Positions 13,105 through 30,975 of a stretch of DNA of 64,000 nt are shown one piece after another. The stretch lies in NCBI GenBank assembly GCA_014058105.1, contig JACGCM010000376.1, forward strand, positions 434,001 to 498,000. The letters are read 5' to 3'. This DNA comes from Kingdonia uniflora (lineage: Eukaryota > Streptophyta > Magnoliopsida > Ranunculales > Circaeasteraceae). Below the pieces are notes generated by a model. The model saw nothing but the letters and a program-made list of their open reading frames with translations. It had not been told where the DNA came from and did no database searches. The first letter of the stretch is position 1. The number at the start of each line of letters is the position of its first letter. Position numbers and translations under genes: made by a program.

Positions 13105-14554
13105 TAATAAGTCTAATACATAGTAGGCTTTGCTTCGGTTCATCCCCTTTGGACACAGGTCCTCTCAAGCACGGTTTTAGAAAATAATTGATCTATTACT
13201 GTAAACTTTTTATCTCTAATCTACTTGGAGCGAAACAGGTTTTGCTAAATTTTCTCTAGTTAATCAAGCCCATACTTTGGGAAGCCATAAAAAATCTCCA
13301 CACATTTTACTCCATAAGAGTCAAGAACCCGGCTTGTGTGAGATACGTACCCGTGTATTATGGGTTAGACCCTCCAAGAACCCGAAACGTCTTTCCTATT
13401 TCTTGAAAATAGGAAGAAAAAAATCCTATTTAAAATGGTAAGCAATTTTCTTGTTTAAGCTCTGCATCATCCAATACAAGTGGTTTGTCAAAGTCATTTT
13501 GTTCCACTTCCATAACTCTCACTTCAATTTTGATGAAAATGTGTTTGAAGAACTTCTGCCTAGAAAGATTGTAAGAGAATCGATTAAATTCTTAATAATG
13601 AGCAATTGTGCACGCGTTACATTTGAGGATATGGCTGGTTTTGAATTAATTTTTAATTTTAGTTTGAAGTAGTTTAAAGAGAGGAAGATTAAAGAGATAG
13701 AAAGATATAAACCAATGTATGGAAATGAGTAGAGAGGAGGTTAAGTGAGAAGGGGATAGAAAGTCAAAAACTTTAGTATGGAGAGGAAAGGAAAAAAGTA
13801 AGAAGAGGGAAAGATGAAATAGATAGAAGGATAGAAACCACCTAATGGAGTAGAGGAGGTGAAGTGAGAAGAGGGGAAAATTAAGTTTTATAAGGTGGTG
13901 TCTGGAGAAGCATATTTTTTATGCGAATAGAGGGATATTGAGTTTGTAATCAATGGCTATGATCTATTCTTTCGTCATTTTTTTGGTTTGTTAACATTAT
14001 ATTGGCCTTTAGGCATTTAATTCACCCCTTGAAAACGATGTGGATGTGCTTCAAATCAAATAGTGAGGTTTTTCTTTATTAGAGATATTAGTTAATATAC
14101 TCTCATACATATCCCCTTGTTTTTTTAGTAAGAATATTAATTCTCCGGTTAAAATAGTTAAGTTGTCCTTATTTTTTTTTAAAAGATCATTGATTAGGGA
14201 TTTAGGGTCAAAGGTTTTTTGTTCATTTTTTTATTTTTTTTGCAATAAGAAAATTATCCTTGGAAATAGAGAAGCCAACTTAAATTAAGAAATCAATAAT
14301 CCAAACTAATGATTTCAACGCCTAGTTTACTCCTAATAATATATTATTTATATTACATAAATCGATATTATTAGAATAATAGGCTATAAATTAATATATA
14401 TACTTAACCCTACATCATCTCCACCACCTTCCCTATGTGAAATTATTCAACTCCTAACAGTTTATATATATAGAGTCTAGAACAAGAAAACTTGTTTATA
14501 TTAGGGAGATAAAAAAAATTAAATTTTCTCTTCTCTAATTTCTAGTGTCAAAGG
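13105..14554. other. Intergenic spacer and KAT3 upstream region
   Basis: No gene is recognised. 13675-13890 is a purine-rich tract (AGAGAGGAAGATTAAAGAG and similar) with an imperfect duplication of about 110 bp: GAGTAGAGAGGAGGTTAAGTGAGAAGG recurs in shortened form near 13850. 13980-14450 is very AT-rich. Confidence 0.6.
14463..14472 (+). promoter_or_regulatory. Candidate TATA box of KAT3
   Basis: The sequence TATATATATA lies about 85 bp before the KAT3 ATG, followed by a short AT-rich leader ending in ...TTCTAGTGTCAAAGG ATG. Position and sequence fit a plant TATA box. The transcription start was not determined. Confidence 0.5.
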
Positions 14555-17500
14555 ATGTCTGCAACAACCGATAGCTATAGCCGAGGAAAGTCTCCGGCGC
14601 CTTTGTTGTTTCGAAGAACAACAGCCTCAAGCGGAGATATCAAGTTAGCCACAGTTTCAAGCAGTCTCTTGCCTGCGTTCGGGACTGTGATTGATGGAGG
14701 TTATCTGCAACTAAAGAGATTTATTATCGCTCCTTACGATCGAAGATACCGGTAAGTCGGAAAATCAAGATTATAAATTCAACTTCTTGCATGGATTCTT
14801 ATTTTTAGGATTATTTTTTCATAGAAATTCAAGTTCTTGCATGAGTTTTATCTTTGAGACTGTTTTTTTCATTGAAATTCAAGTTCTTGTTGAAAACAAT
14901 GTAGGAACAGACAAAAAAAGTTGCGAGATATATTGTTTAGTAGAATTTTTTCCAGACTTATCTGGTGTTCTTCGCCGTCCTCTTGTATCAGATTGATATT
15001 TTTCAGTGTTCCAGGAAGAAAAACACTTCCAAGAAAACTAATTTGTCAAGAAATCAAGTTACAATTCCGTGTTTTTTTTTAGAAACTGGTAAATGAAAGA
15101 AACATCCGGATCACCATTACCTCCCAGCCTATTTTTAGGGTTTTGTTAACCATATGTTGTAAGAGATAGAAAATGGTTGTTACAAAACTTGAAGTGGTTT
15201 TTCTGCCACAACAATACTAATCCTACTGATGACCGTCGATACATAAATGTGAAGGCTGAAGATGGGGCGGAGACAAGTTAACCAGGATTTTTAAGTAGGG
15301 AAGTCAACGGATCCCATGGTGGGCTCAAAACCATAAGAAATTGCCATGCAATTGCAGTGTCGAATTGCATAGCAGTTTCTTATTTCTAGTGCAGTTTTTT
15401 ACACTTCTATGAAACATGTTCATGGACGTATAAAAAGCTGCTCTAGAAAGAATGTCAGAAGATCTATGAAAAGAAAGATATGAGCTAGGTAAATCAAAAA
15501 GAAGATGGTATATAAAATGCATATATTGTGAGTCTAGGTGAGTACCACCATGAGAAAATATGGTCCCCTAGGAATTCGAAAAAATCGCAACTCTCCAATC
15601 AGCTTTACTGCTGATGATGAAAATGCTTAGTCTTTAGTCATCAACCACGCAAAAACGAAGTCAAACACTCCAGTTGATATCATCTTATCGTTCGATTAAT
15701 TTTTCATATTTTTTTTAATCATATTTGTAATTGATTTTTTTTCAACTCATAGCTTTCTATCTAATTTGCCTTTATTAAGGTCTACACCCTAAGCTCTGCA
15801 GTTGGACATGGATTTAGTCCAAGCCCAGATCAAGATCTATTCCATACTTTATTCTTTCAAAGCCCATATTTAAACATTTTTAAGCAAATTGATTGGTTAA
15901 ATTTCTGTTTGTAGATGGTGGCAGACGTTTCTCGTGGTGCTAGTCGTGTACTCCGCATGGGCATCCTCTTTCGAACTAGCATTCCAACAAGTAGGGACCG
16001 GGTCTCTCATGCCCGTTGATCTGGTTGTCGATGCCTTCTTTATCTTCGACATCATTCTTACTTTTTTTGTAGCCTATTTGGATAAATCAACTTACTTGCT
16101 AGTGGATGATCCCAAAAAAATTGCGAAACGGTATATCCTTAATTCTCTAGTTTTTGTGCATTTTTTAAAGCTTATTTCGTCTGAAAATTAGCGATTCATC
16201 TGTAATATATATTCTTGTTCTGTAGGTATGCTACAAGTTTATGGTTTCCCATGGACGTAGCTTCAACGCTACCGTTTCAACAAATATACAGAATTTTCGC
16301 AGGAAAATTTCATCAGGGTGATGTTTTTGGTTTCCTCAATTTGCTTCGTTTATGGCGACTCAGACGTGTTAGTGACCTTTACAAAAGGTATATTACTGAA
16401 ATTCAAGTCTCCTAATTCAACCAAAATCATCGAAACAAAACTGACGTAAGCTTGATCAAAGCATGGAATAAGAAGTTGCTCTGAACCTCAAAGCCCACTT
16501 TTTTTTTAAAGTCTCCAAACCTCAACTATAACTACTCATTCGAAAGATAAAAAAAATACTCTGAGGTTCTCAATATCCAAGCACTCTATGTGGTACACTA
16601 CAGTCACACTTCAAACTGGAAGCCCGCCAGAATAGGTTACTTAAGCAAAAACGCCCATCTTTGGTCAACTGGAGCACAAAGTACCAACAACTAAAACTTA
16701 ATTCTTTGCAATCAACAACTCTTCAGAAGATCAAATTTCTTTTCTGGGCCATTTATTTTCTCCTTAGAGCTCCCCGTTTGTAATTAGCGAAGAATGATTG
16801 GCATTTCAAAATATTTTCCCAAGTACTTGGGATGCAAATGATATACTTATAATATCTCTCTCTTCTTCTTCTTCAGGTTAGAGAAAGATACACGTTTCAG
16901 CTACTTTTGGACAAGATACTGTAAACTCATCAGTGTAAGTCACCTCTCCATGGCTCGAAAAACTCCTTTGCTGTGAAGGTTGTATTTTAGAACTGAGATA
17001 CACATTTAAGTCAATTAAATCCTCTGATAAATCCCTCCTCGCAAATCGAAATGCAGGTTACTCTATTCGTGGTGCACTCCGCAGGTTGTTTCATGTACTG
17101 GATGGCTACCCATTACAAAATAAAAGAAAATACGTGGATCGGGCATCATATAGAAAATTTTGAAAATAGAAGCATCTGGCTAGGATACACCTACTCCATT
17201 TATTGGTCCATCACGACGCTCACCACCGTGGGTTACGGAGATCTATATGCCATTAATACCGGAGAGAAGGTGTTCAACATTTTCTTCATGCTCTTCAATA
17301 TTGGCCTCACATCTTACCTCATTGGAAACATGACCAATCTCGTTGTCCATAGTGCCACTCGCACTTTTGTCATGGTAAGAATGTTTTTCTTTAAATTTTG
17401 CTTGTATTTAAATTATGACCAATAACAAGCCACACGGTATTTTGAGAGAAATAAAGATCACTCACAAAAAGTTTTAACGTATTTCACCTGATGGCTACAT

Positions 17501-20500
17501 CCACGGGCTGTGAGCATTGTACTAGATCTCACTGTCAGAACTACAAAGCATCAGAAGATCCGAGAGACTCATCTCCTCTTTGATCTTTCCCTTTGGTTTC
17601 TTTCAAGCTTTTCCCCGGTTTTTACACAAATTTCAGAACCTGCCATCCTTACCAGAAGGGAAAATATAAAAGAACTCCAAACAGTCGCTTGATGTCACTA
17701 CCTCCATGTATCCTTGAGAGTAAATAGGTTTCATAAAACTTACCATTTACTTCCAAGATGCCAAAAGAAATTACCATTGAAGTTCCACCATTGTTTACCC
17801 GATTGTATTGAACTATTCTGCTTGATTTAATTTGATATAATCAGAGATAAATGGCATCATACTAACCAAGTAATTTTTATGTATATTCTTGAAAAACTTG
17901 GCAGAGGGACACCCTCCATCAAATTTTGCGATATGCGAGCAAGAACAGGCTTCCAGACGGCTTGAAAGAGCAGATGTTAGCACATATGCAACTCAAATTC
18001 AAGACAGTAGAGATGCAGCAGGATGAAGTGCTTGAAGACCTTCCTAAGGCAATAAGATCCAGTCTCGCTCAACATCTCTTCAAAAGAACTGTTGAAAAGG
18101 CTTATCTTTTCAAAGGAGTCTCTGAAGACTTCATAGTCCAGCTGGTAAAGCAATTTCCATTCCCTTTTCCTCTAATTATACAACTATAACTTTCTTGCTG
18201 TTAGTATACCAATGTTGTATAATAAAATAACAGTGTTTCATTACAGCAACTATTAACACTAGTAATCTAGATTATTAATGTGCAATATTTATGTTTGTGC
18301 TATTTCCATTTTTCTTCGGTTAGCAATAGCTTAATGTAGTTCTTCTCACAGGTTGCGGAAATGAAAGCAGAGTATTTTCCTCCTAAAGTTGATATAGTTA
18401 TCCAAAATGAGATGCCCACAGACTTTTACGTCTTAGTCTCTGGATCAGTGGTATGGAAACTCTATATTTCACATTTCACCACTATATATTTCCTTTATGA
18501 GCTGCAGAATCTTAGTGCCTAAACTTGCAGGACTTACTGACATACAGGGATGGGGTAGAGAAGGTATATATCTAAGCTTTCTCTAAATCAAATTTGTATA
18601 TCTTTGGTTATATAAGTTATTGATTAAGTTATGGATGTATGGATTGATAACTCATTCCTTAGATAGTTTTCAGCTTAAAATAGATTTGTAGTTAAAAAAA
18701 TTGTCTCCTGAAGATTATTACATGCTAATCTAAGGAACAAATGAAGCATACAGTCGTACAGCAAAGACAGTGTACTCAAGTTGATGCCATCTAAAAAATA
18801 CAATACTTACAATCGTCATATTATAACTGGCAATAGCTCTTTTAATCTTTGTGATAATATAAATCAAATTTCAAATGGTGATGTAGGGGCAGAGAAGATA
18901 TTTCACTGTGCTCTATGTTTATGTATCCATATATGTTGTGTATATATATATATACCAGCTACCTTTCTGACCATTATAATTTGAAATGCAATTTCCAAGT
19001 ATTTCTTTAAAATTGGACCTAACAAATCATATTTATGAGAGATATACACAAGTTCTCTTCTCTATAAACTGTCTAAACATAGAACCCTTTCAAGTTTCAG
19101 CAAAAGCTATCAAACATTACATGATATATGGTCTGATATAAACTCAAACAGAGAAACAAGAGAAAATAAGCTGTATCTTACAAACAAAATTCCATTTGCT
19201 GCACTGGTGACTTGAGAACTCCTCCCAGAAATGATACCCACTTAGCGTAATAGAATGTTGCTAGCCTCTAACAGCAGTTCTGAGGGAAAAGTTAACATAA
19301 CATTAGTTTGCATAAAAAAAAAATTAAAAGAGAAAAATGTACTAGCAAATCAAAATTATCGACATAAAATAACAATTTACTACAAGATGACTAATATATC
19401 CTTTATACGTTTGGAAATATATGGACTGAAAATAAGCATGGGAAGTAGTATTTACTTTACAGATTATCACAAATAGTTTTACTTTTTATATGTTAGCTAA
19501 ACCTATGAACTTTTCCAGGTTCTATCGACATTAGGACCTTCAGATATGACAGGAGAAATTGGGGTTATGTTCAATATCCCACAGCCTTTCACAGTGAGAA
19601 GCAAGAGACTTTCTCAAGTTATTCGGATAAGTCATAGCCACTTCAAAGAAATTGTTCAGCCACATGTTGAAGACGGAAGGAAAGTTATCTCCAATTTTGT
19701 TCAGGTTTGAAACTCCAACAAATACAGAAATAAACAGCATTCTATTTATCAACATAAGCAACAAAAGAATAAAACATTTTCTATCTAAAAACAGATCAGA
19801 TATAATTATCAATGTCTGAGTTACAACAACGAATTTCAAGAAATACAGAGATGGACATCAGTCTATGTAGATTTACATGAGCACACACATACACACACAC
19901 ACACAAGACCATATAAGAACAGATCAGATGTATCAGTAATGATGTCTGAGTTGCAAAAAATAGCTTTTATGAAAAAAAAATCCATGGTACTCTCCAATAT
20001 ACTCAATAAACGTTGTTTTCTCATTGTAAAGGAGAGAAAGTTCAACGCTATAGGGCATAATAAACACATTTACTAAATCAAATGCCATTAAACGTTTCAT
20101 GGCAATCTCAAATATACTCACAATCAATGCTGTCTTGTCAAATAATGTAAAGGAGGTAACACTTAATTCTGTACGCCATATTCTTTTCTATACACATTAA
20201 ATAATCAAATGACATCATAATTTCTACAACTTTCATTTGTGATATTTACTCTTTCGTGTTCAGAAGTTGAAGGGATTAAAAGCAGAACTACAGGAAGAAA
20301 TACCATCTATAGCAGAGCAAATTGGAGAGTTGAATACAGAGGTATTTTCTCTTGAACAAAAAACTTGTCTAAGACTTACAGTTAAGGGTGTGTTTGGTTT
20401 GCGGAAAAAGAAGTGAGAGAGAGGAAGAGTTCGTAGTTGTTGTTTTTCAACAAAAGATTATAGGTGCTGACGTGTGGTGGAGAGAGAGAGAGAGAGAGAG

Positions 20501-22313
20501 ACGTTTAACATATACACTACACGAAGAAGGAATGCTCCACGAGTCTATAACTCAATTGACTTGTCCTTTTCAGAAATATGTCAGACATTTTTTATTACAA
20601 ATATTATGGCAATAACTATGTACTGACGAACATGTCCCACTAAATATATGGGATCACCGAATTTATGGAGTTCAACACAAATGTTGACCTTCGCTCTGGT
20701 ACATAGGGTTCAAAGATTATGAAAAACAAATCTGTCTGTCTAAATGATTCTCCATAACGAATTTGTATGCATAACCTCTAGCTATATGTACTATTGCGTA
20801 TGTCAATATTTGAGTCAAATTCCATAGGTTCGGGGATTTTTCCCCATATGTAAATTGTCTTTACTAGTAAGGCAAGTGAGTCTTAACTAGTTGTGGATGA
20901 ATAAATGTAGTGCAATATGGATAGTGAGCGGCTTAAAGATGGTACCTTACAAAGATGTTTGCGGGATTAATTGTTTCCAAATCAAAAGCTTTTATCACAC
21001 CATTCATTTAGAACTTGCAAAACTAAAGATACTTCAGTTCTTGTTTTATAATGATAGTTATGTTTGATTTGCAGCCTAGAGTATCAAGTGTGGAGTTAAA
21101 AGACTCTGAAGCATCAGCATTAAACTATGATGAAGTTGCCAATACAGAAGGTTTATATGCTTGAGCTTTGGCTTACTATTCAAATTGCAGTTATCCCTCT
21201 CAGAATATGCTGTTTCCCAGCTGCTTCTTTTTTTCTTTATTCACATTGTTTTTTATGTAAATATATTAAAGTACTGAAAATAAACAAAAGAAACAAAAAA
21301 TATATGTAGATATCTGACAACATATCAGAATGAGTATATGGCAGCATAACTTAACTTAGTTCCTGTTAAGTGTACAGCTAAGAAGAAAGTCAACTAATAA
21401 GAATACATAAAATATTAAAAATCATAATGGATAAGTATTGTTCAAATCTTACATAGAATATTTAGTAAATGTTGATCTCTTTCCCAAATATACCTGCAAG
21501 TGCAACGAACATATATGTCTCGTTTTAGTAACAACATTTTTATTTATGTAATGTATAAAAATGAGAGACATCTAAGTCACTATAAGCTAAATATACAATT
21601 TACTTAATCTGGAGTTACTGAAATAACTGACAGATAGATACTATACATTAACATTCTACAGGGCCAACAACAAGTTCTAGTAGAGCTTTACCCATGAGGT
21701 TGATAATTCACGATCATCACCCGGATGAAGCTAAAACAATGAAAGGTGGAAAACTTATCCATTTACCAGAATCAATGGAAGGGCTTCTGATATTGGCAGG
21801 TATTATAGAGTTCATATCTCCAATAGTTTTTTAAATGCTAGTTGTAAAAAACATATTTCTTTAAATTTGTGTGCAAGGGCTTCAAAATACATTGTCCTAG
21901 CAGCATACAGGTTTACTTAGCAAGCAATCAACTAAGATGAATATTATGTTATTTCATTACATAAGGAGATATGTTGACAAATAAAGAACTTGATTGTCAG
22001 AAGATAAAAACACCTCTATCTTAATGTTGGACATCAGAATACTCATTACCAGAAGTATTTCTAAGTGCACGTGTTAATATTATACTATCATATTCACATT
22101 TTAGATAACTACACACTAGTGAATTATACAAGCCACTAAGTTTCTTTAAGAACACTATATGATATTTCAATATTGAGTAAATAGTAACATTTTTTTTTGG
22201 TGGATGCAGAGAATAAGTTGGGCAAAAGGAGGAGCAAAGTCCTTATGGCTGATGGCTCACAAGTGGAAGAGCTAAGCACCTTAAGAGAAAATGATCATTT
22301 GTTCTTTTGTTGA
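14555..22313 (+). CDS. KAT3: Shaker-type potassium channel subunit KAT3 (KC1-like)
   Basis: Thirteen phase-consistent GT-AG exons: 14555-14751, 15915-16130, 16226-16387, 16877-16934, 17057-17374, 17905-18144, 18352-18450, 18531-18563, 19519-19704, 20264-20341, 21075-21150, 21662-21799, 22210-22313. They encode 634 residues (AtKC1 is 662). Six membrane segments lie between about residues 66 and 310. The S4 voltage sensor is arginine-rich ([16 protein letters not shown], about 176-191) and the pore filter is TTVGYGD at 267-273. A cyclic-nucleotide-binding-like domain follows ([15 protein letters not shown] to [21 protein letters not shown]), and the protein ends in a KHA domain ([10 protein letters not shown] to [10 protein letters not shown]). 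Family knowledge: KC1/KAT3 subunits usually do not form channels alone but assemble with AKT1 or KAT partners at the plasma membrane and shift their activation. The N-terminus ([19 protein letters not shown]) and C-terminus match KC1 rather than KAT1 or AKT1. Confidence 0.95.
19882..19905. repeat. (AC)n microsatellite in a KAT3 intron
   Basis: An interrupted run of AC dinucleotides, with one CAT break, in the intron between 19705 and 20263. Confidence 0.95.
20480..20501. repeat. (GA)n microsatellite in a KAT3 intron
   Basis: A run of about 11 GA dinucleotides in the intron 20342-21074. Upstream at 20386 the text GGGTGTGTTTGGTTT resembles one end of a Tourist-like MITE, but no opposite end was found within the intron. 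Confidence 0.95.
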
Positions 22314-22528
22314 ACAACAAGAACTAATTTTAAAGTAACGATACCCAAAAATTGCTTCCGTAGTTCAACAAGATAATGAACATTTTGTAACTAAATGTCG
22401 GGATGCATATAGTAGAACTCTACTTATGTATATTATCATACTTTTTTGTGGAACCTTTATGCATTGTACTCACTGATTCTTACAAGAGAGGATCAGATTA
22501 ATAAGAAAAGTGGAACTTACATATTGTA

Positions 22529-23881
22529 TCAAATGTCCCTGTTCAGCATATTCAACACAGTGTAAGCAGTTTTTTGAAAACGATCCTTCTCTTCCTCTAA
22601 GAATGCCTTCCTCTCAATAGCAGTCTCCTTGCACTTCTCTATCTCTTCCACTATTTCCGCAGAATTATGGTCTATTTCACTGTTTTTTCCATCATTTTAT
22701 AAAAGTGGAGACTATTTAGGTAAAGACAAATATGTAGAAAAATAGAGCAAGCTGATAATTTTGCTTTTGTTGTACTACTAGTTGGAACAATATTCGCATG
22801 AAGGAATGTACGATGATATGAGATAAACAGGTGATATCTTTATCCGTTAGAAAGAAACAAGAGTAGAGAAAAGAAAGTACAAAAATAAATAAAACGTCTC
22901 ATCGTAGTTTTATTATTTGGAAAAACACGCTGAAGCTTAACGTTCATAAGAGTCGAGAGAACTTAATAAGGTAAATGTATATTTTCGAGGTTTGAGTGTG
23001 ATACTCAGCTTACCTTATCATCTTAAGCATGTTTGCCATCGCCACTTGCACCTGTTGTGAGACATCTGCAAAAATAAAAAAGGACGCAAAGTTATGAAAC
23101 GCAATAACGGTCAAACTGCAACTGATAAATAATTAGGTTAAGCCTACTAAGATCATTTGATATTAGATGAATTTATTTCGCAACTTCTCAATTTGCGATA
23201 CTCTAATCTCAATAAAACTGTAATTAATCGAAGTTTGATCTAATTTTCACGGATAAACTTATCAAATGTCGAAAATCTGATAAGATTGGATGAAAATCTT
23301 TAAAGCAACGCCAAAATTTAGTTTAGTTTCGTAGAACGCTCTAACAAATCTGAATTCAATCGACATTACACAAAGAAACTCATCAAAATGTCAAAAACCT
23401 GACTCGATCGGATGAGGAAACGTCCGAAACTTCTCAAATTGTAATCACAAACACTGATTCTCAGTCTAATTTCACCAAAAACTTTAACTAATCATCATTC
23501 ACTCAAAATTTCACTCAAAACCTCGACAATGTCGAAAACCTAACACGATCAGGTGAGATAACTCAGATCCGAATCTATAAAGTGAGTAATCAACACAAAC
23601 TCTCGTAAAAACGAGAAAAAAACATCCGAAACTTCTCAAATTGTTATCACAAACACTAATTACGACTCTAATTTCAACAAAACTCTAACTAATCATCGCT
23701 CAATTCAGGTTTCAGGACGAAATTCATCGAATCCAAAGCTACAATGTGAGTAAAATCACTCAAAATCGATCAAAAACTTACCGCATATGAGATTCGAGAG
23801 TTGAGATTCAGTCTCTGTTGGTAGAAGAGCTAGGGTTTCTGAGGGAGACGAAACGACTTCAGCAGATCTCGGGCTCTCCAT
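22529..23881 (-). CDS. 100-residue coiled-coil protein of unknown function, three exons
   Basis: Minus-strand exons 23881-23782, 23065-23014 and 22679-22529 join across GT-AG introns with matching phases (1, then 2) into a 100-residue protein with a TGA stop. The exons are too short to show as long ORFs. The protein starts MESPRSAEVVSSP, has a short linker (TETESQLSNLICDVSQQVQVAMANMLKMI), and ends in a charged heptad-like helix (NSAEIVEEIEKCKETAIERK, then KAFLEEEKDRFQKTAYTVLNML). The regular E/K/L spacing predicts a coiled coil from about residue 55 to 95. I do not recognise a named family and no function is claimed. Its stop is 215 bp from the KAT3 stop, tail to tail. The sequence upstream of the ATG holds a short GA tract (GAGAGAGAGAGC). 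Confidence 0.8.
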
Positions 23882-25500
23882 GGTTGTGTTTGAGAGAGAG
23901 AGCAAAAGTAACTGTTACTGATGAGATGAGAGAAGATTTTTGAATAATTGTGAAGTTTGTTTAGGAGGGAAAATGAGGGTTTAAGGAGAGAGAAAGATAG
24001 AGTTGCGTTGTGACGTGGTTTTCCCGTTACCGTTGGATCGTTTGATAACTAACTTTCTAGAGAGAGAGAGAGGATACAGATATCGATAGTGTGAGGAATC
24101 GTGTACAAACGTGGTTATGTAACTATGTAACGCCAGTTATTTACCTTCAACACCTGCCACATTCTTCAGAATAGCACTAGAGATGGCCAATGATAGGACA
24201 TTTCTAAGCATCCCATAAAAATTCAACCTAGCGCAAAATTTGCTAATGCTTACAGTGAAACTTAGATAAATGCACACTCTTGAGACCGCCAAAAAATGTG
24301 TAAATATAGAGGTTGTGCAATTATATAGGTGACAATTAGAAATAATTTAAATTTTGGGACTAGAGTTTTTTGTGCATTTAGAAAGGTTGTGCATTTATAT
24401 AGGGTGATAAGACAGATATCACTATATCTACTAATTAACGAAACAACCATGCCTGATTTGCATCCTTGATTCAACCTTTTGGTATATGTTTATGAATGAT
24501 ATAGGGTTGAAAATATAACCTCGAAGTTAAGTAAGGACTCAACTGGACGGTCCACTCATTTGGGTTTGCCTCTACTTGAAATTAAGCTTGTTTTACTATG
24601 CTTTGTTGCTTATTTCAATTACAAAATCATTCACTTCAATCACAAAAATAGTGAATACGGCTGGAACATCCATCTAAATGAAGACAGAACCTTATAATAT
24701 GGTGCTTTTCGACATTCTGAAACAATGAAGGAAAAATCGCATTTCCTGAAACATACCGGAAGCATGCAACATATCATCAAAAGTTGTACAATTGTATGAT
24801 GTGATTTAGCATATCATTGGAATGATATAGAGCGTTTTAATTGGAGTTGTTTTTTTCATCCACGACAATTACCACTACCCACCCAACAACACTTTTGGTT
24901 TAAAAAATCTTCGGAATAACATTAAGAAAATGAGGCTAAGAGTATAATTTTTGCGAGAAAAAGCGACTGGCAATCTATTTGGATGGGTAGCGATGCCAAA
25001 TCAAGGGACGTTGCCATATGACATGGCTTTTAGAAACAAAAGTAAAATCACTGAAATTAGCCTAGTATGGCTCTTTATAAGGTAATTGACAAAAGATAAT
25101 GAAAGTATGGAGATGCCCTATGCCCGAAATGAAGCAGCAATGCCTTGCAATATGAACTTAATATTAGACGTGAGACCCACTCATCCTATAAAGTCCAGAT
25201 GCGTAAACCACTGCAACAATAAATCACCACTCCTCTAAAAAAAACTGCGATGAAAACAACTCAAAAACAAGGAAAAGTACTGCTCTAGTAACTTCTTACA
25301 AGCCCATTGTTTAAATCTCAGGACAGACTCCACAATATACCCGAAGGAAGATGAGAACTCGACAGACAAGCTCTTAAAAACACAAACATAAAGTAGTGAT
25401 TCTGAGGCATTATTGGAGATGATGGTCAAAACAATCTCAACTTCCCCTTTGCTCAAGTCTCAATATGAATCAAGGGGTGTGATGGAAGCGAGTAAAGCGT
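23882..25500. other. Intergenic spacer between the coiled-coil gene and CDKA
   Basis: No gene is recognised. It holds the promoter of the minus-strand coiled-coil gene, with a second GA run at 24060-24073. 24290-24410 has a local repeat of AGGTTGTGCAATTATATAGG (second copy AGGTTGTGCATTTATATAGG). 24500-25480 is featureless AT-rich DNA. Confidence 0.5.
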
Positions 25501-25636
25501 AGTACGTGGTTACCGATTCCTGCAAAGCAAAACCCGCTTTACACTGCTGCAAAAAAAAGCTCTCATTCACTCCTCCTTCTCAGTCCACTCCAACTGCTTT
25601 GCTACAACGGTGACCAACAAAAAACAACACCAACTG

Positions 25637-27070
25637 GTAAATCTTTCGATCATTCTTTGATGATTTCATACATTTGTGATTGATTCCATGTTTTCATGTG
25701 TTGATGTTATCTCATTTTCGGTTGAATCTAGTGTTCTGGTTTCTGGATCTGGTTTTCTAGATGATGAAAATGGTGCTTGTTTGGTTTAATTCTGAGCTTT
25801 GATGGTCATGATTGTGTGTTTGATTTGATTTTAGAGTCTTTTGAGTTGTTTTGGCGTCAAAAGGGTTCGGTGATTGGTAGTTATTACTGGGTTAATGGTA
25901 TATTATTATATTACTCTTATGGTGGTATTTTGACTAGTAAACTAATGAGAGGCTTAAAGAGAGTTGGGTAGAGTTAGTTGTGAAGATAATTGGGTCGAAA
26001 AGAAAATACAATGTGAATGATATTGTGGTTAGAGTTTAAGAATTAGTTCAATCAGAAATTAGTCGTGGGCAATTTTTCATTGCATTTGGATTCTCATGAG
26101 TGAAAGAAGATTGAAATGAACCTTAATTATTGTTTATTTTTGTTATCGAGGTTATCCGTTGTCCATTTATTACTCCAACTAATTTCTGGGTATGTGCTAT
26201 ACGGCTATACCTGTCAACCCCACATGCCGTTTAGTCAGGGTTTCTTCTAATAGTGTCCCTTTGCGTGATTGAAGAATCAATTTCAGGAATCCAGTTTGTG
26301 AGAAGCAATCTCAACCACCGCTAATGCTAGTTGTACTCTAACAGCTTAACACAATGAATGTTGCTGTGGAGGTAAAATGTTAAGGTCGATATTGATCATT
26401 AGCAGGAGAAAGTTTACCCAGAGAAACCATAGAATAAAACTATATTCAAATACATGACAAGTGTGGACACCAAATATAGATATAGAGAAATGTATGTAAA
26501 TTTAACATGTAGGTTAATTCCACCAAAACAAACTACATACAGGGATTGGTGGATGTTTAATGTTTGAAGATATCCAAGCAAATACTCGGATTCAATGGTA
26601 ATGAGTGGATGAATGCTGGTTTTGAAACCCATGGCATCCAATCAATGTTTTGGTTTATAACCAAATATAGATTTTCTTAGGAACTCCCATGTAACATCAC
26701 ATAGGTCTTGGGCTATATGTCTTAGAATTTATCACGCACAACTTTGTGTTTTTTTTTCATAAATGCATGCAGCCCTGAAACTTTGAGTATAGACATGTGC
26801 TTCTCTATTTATGCATGTTCTCAACTTTATTTCTTCATCCTCTCTGTTTTGTGACATTAGATTCCGCACATTGAAAATCTGTTTGAGAGGTGATTAGAGG
26901 AGACATCTCACTGAAAACTATGTGAATGTTCTTTAGGATTACAATCGAGTGCACATCAGAATACTGTTTGATTTGGTTGGGCACCATGTTTCTTACTTAT
27001 TATCAATTGCATATGTTTTTATGGCATGGCTGCTTTTATTGTACCTCATATATCCTATCCTGGTCTTCAG
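25637..27070 (+). other. Putative 5' UTR intron of CDKA
   Basis: A pyrimidine/CAA-rich leader-like stretch ends at 25636 directly before GTAAATC. A CTTCAG acceptor lies at 27065-27070, 34 bp before the CDKA ATG. A long leader intron would explain the 1.4 kb between the likely promoter (about 25.4-25.5 kb) and the start codon. This is inference from splice-site-like sequences only. Confidence 0.4.
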
Positions 27071-27104
27071 AGTCTTCCACATCTGCTATCCCGTCTTGGA
27101 TTGA

Positions 27105-30975
<3,871 letters not shown>

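Noticed and set aside
20386..20700. Tourist-like terminus GGGTGTGTTTGGTTT in a KAT3 intron
   Set aside because: Only one end is present; no inverted partner or TTA/TAA pair was found.
24830..25110. Possible MITE ending in GGAGATGCCC
   Set aside because: The right end resembles a common MITE terminus, but the left side offers no convincing inverted repeat or target duplication.
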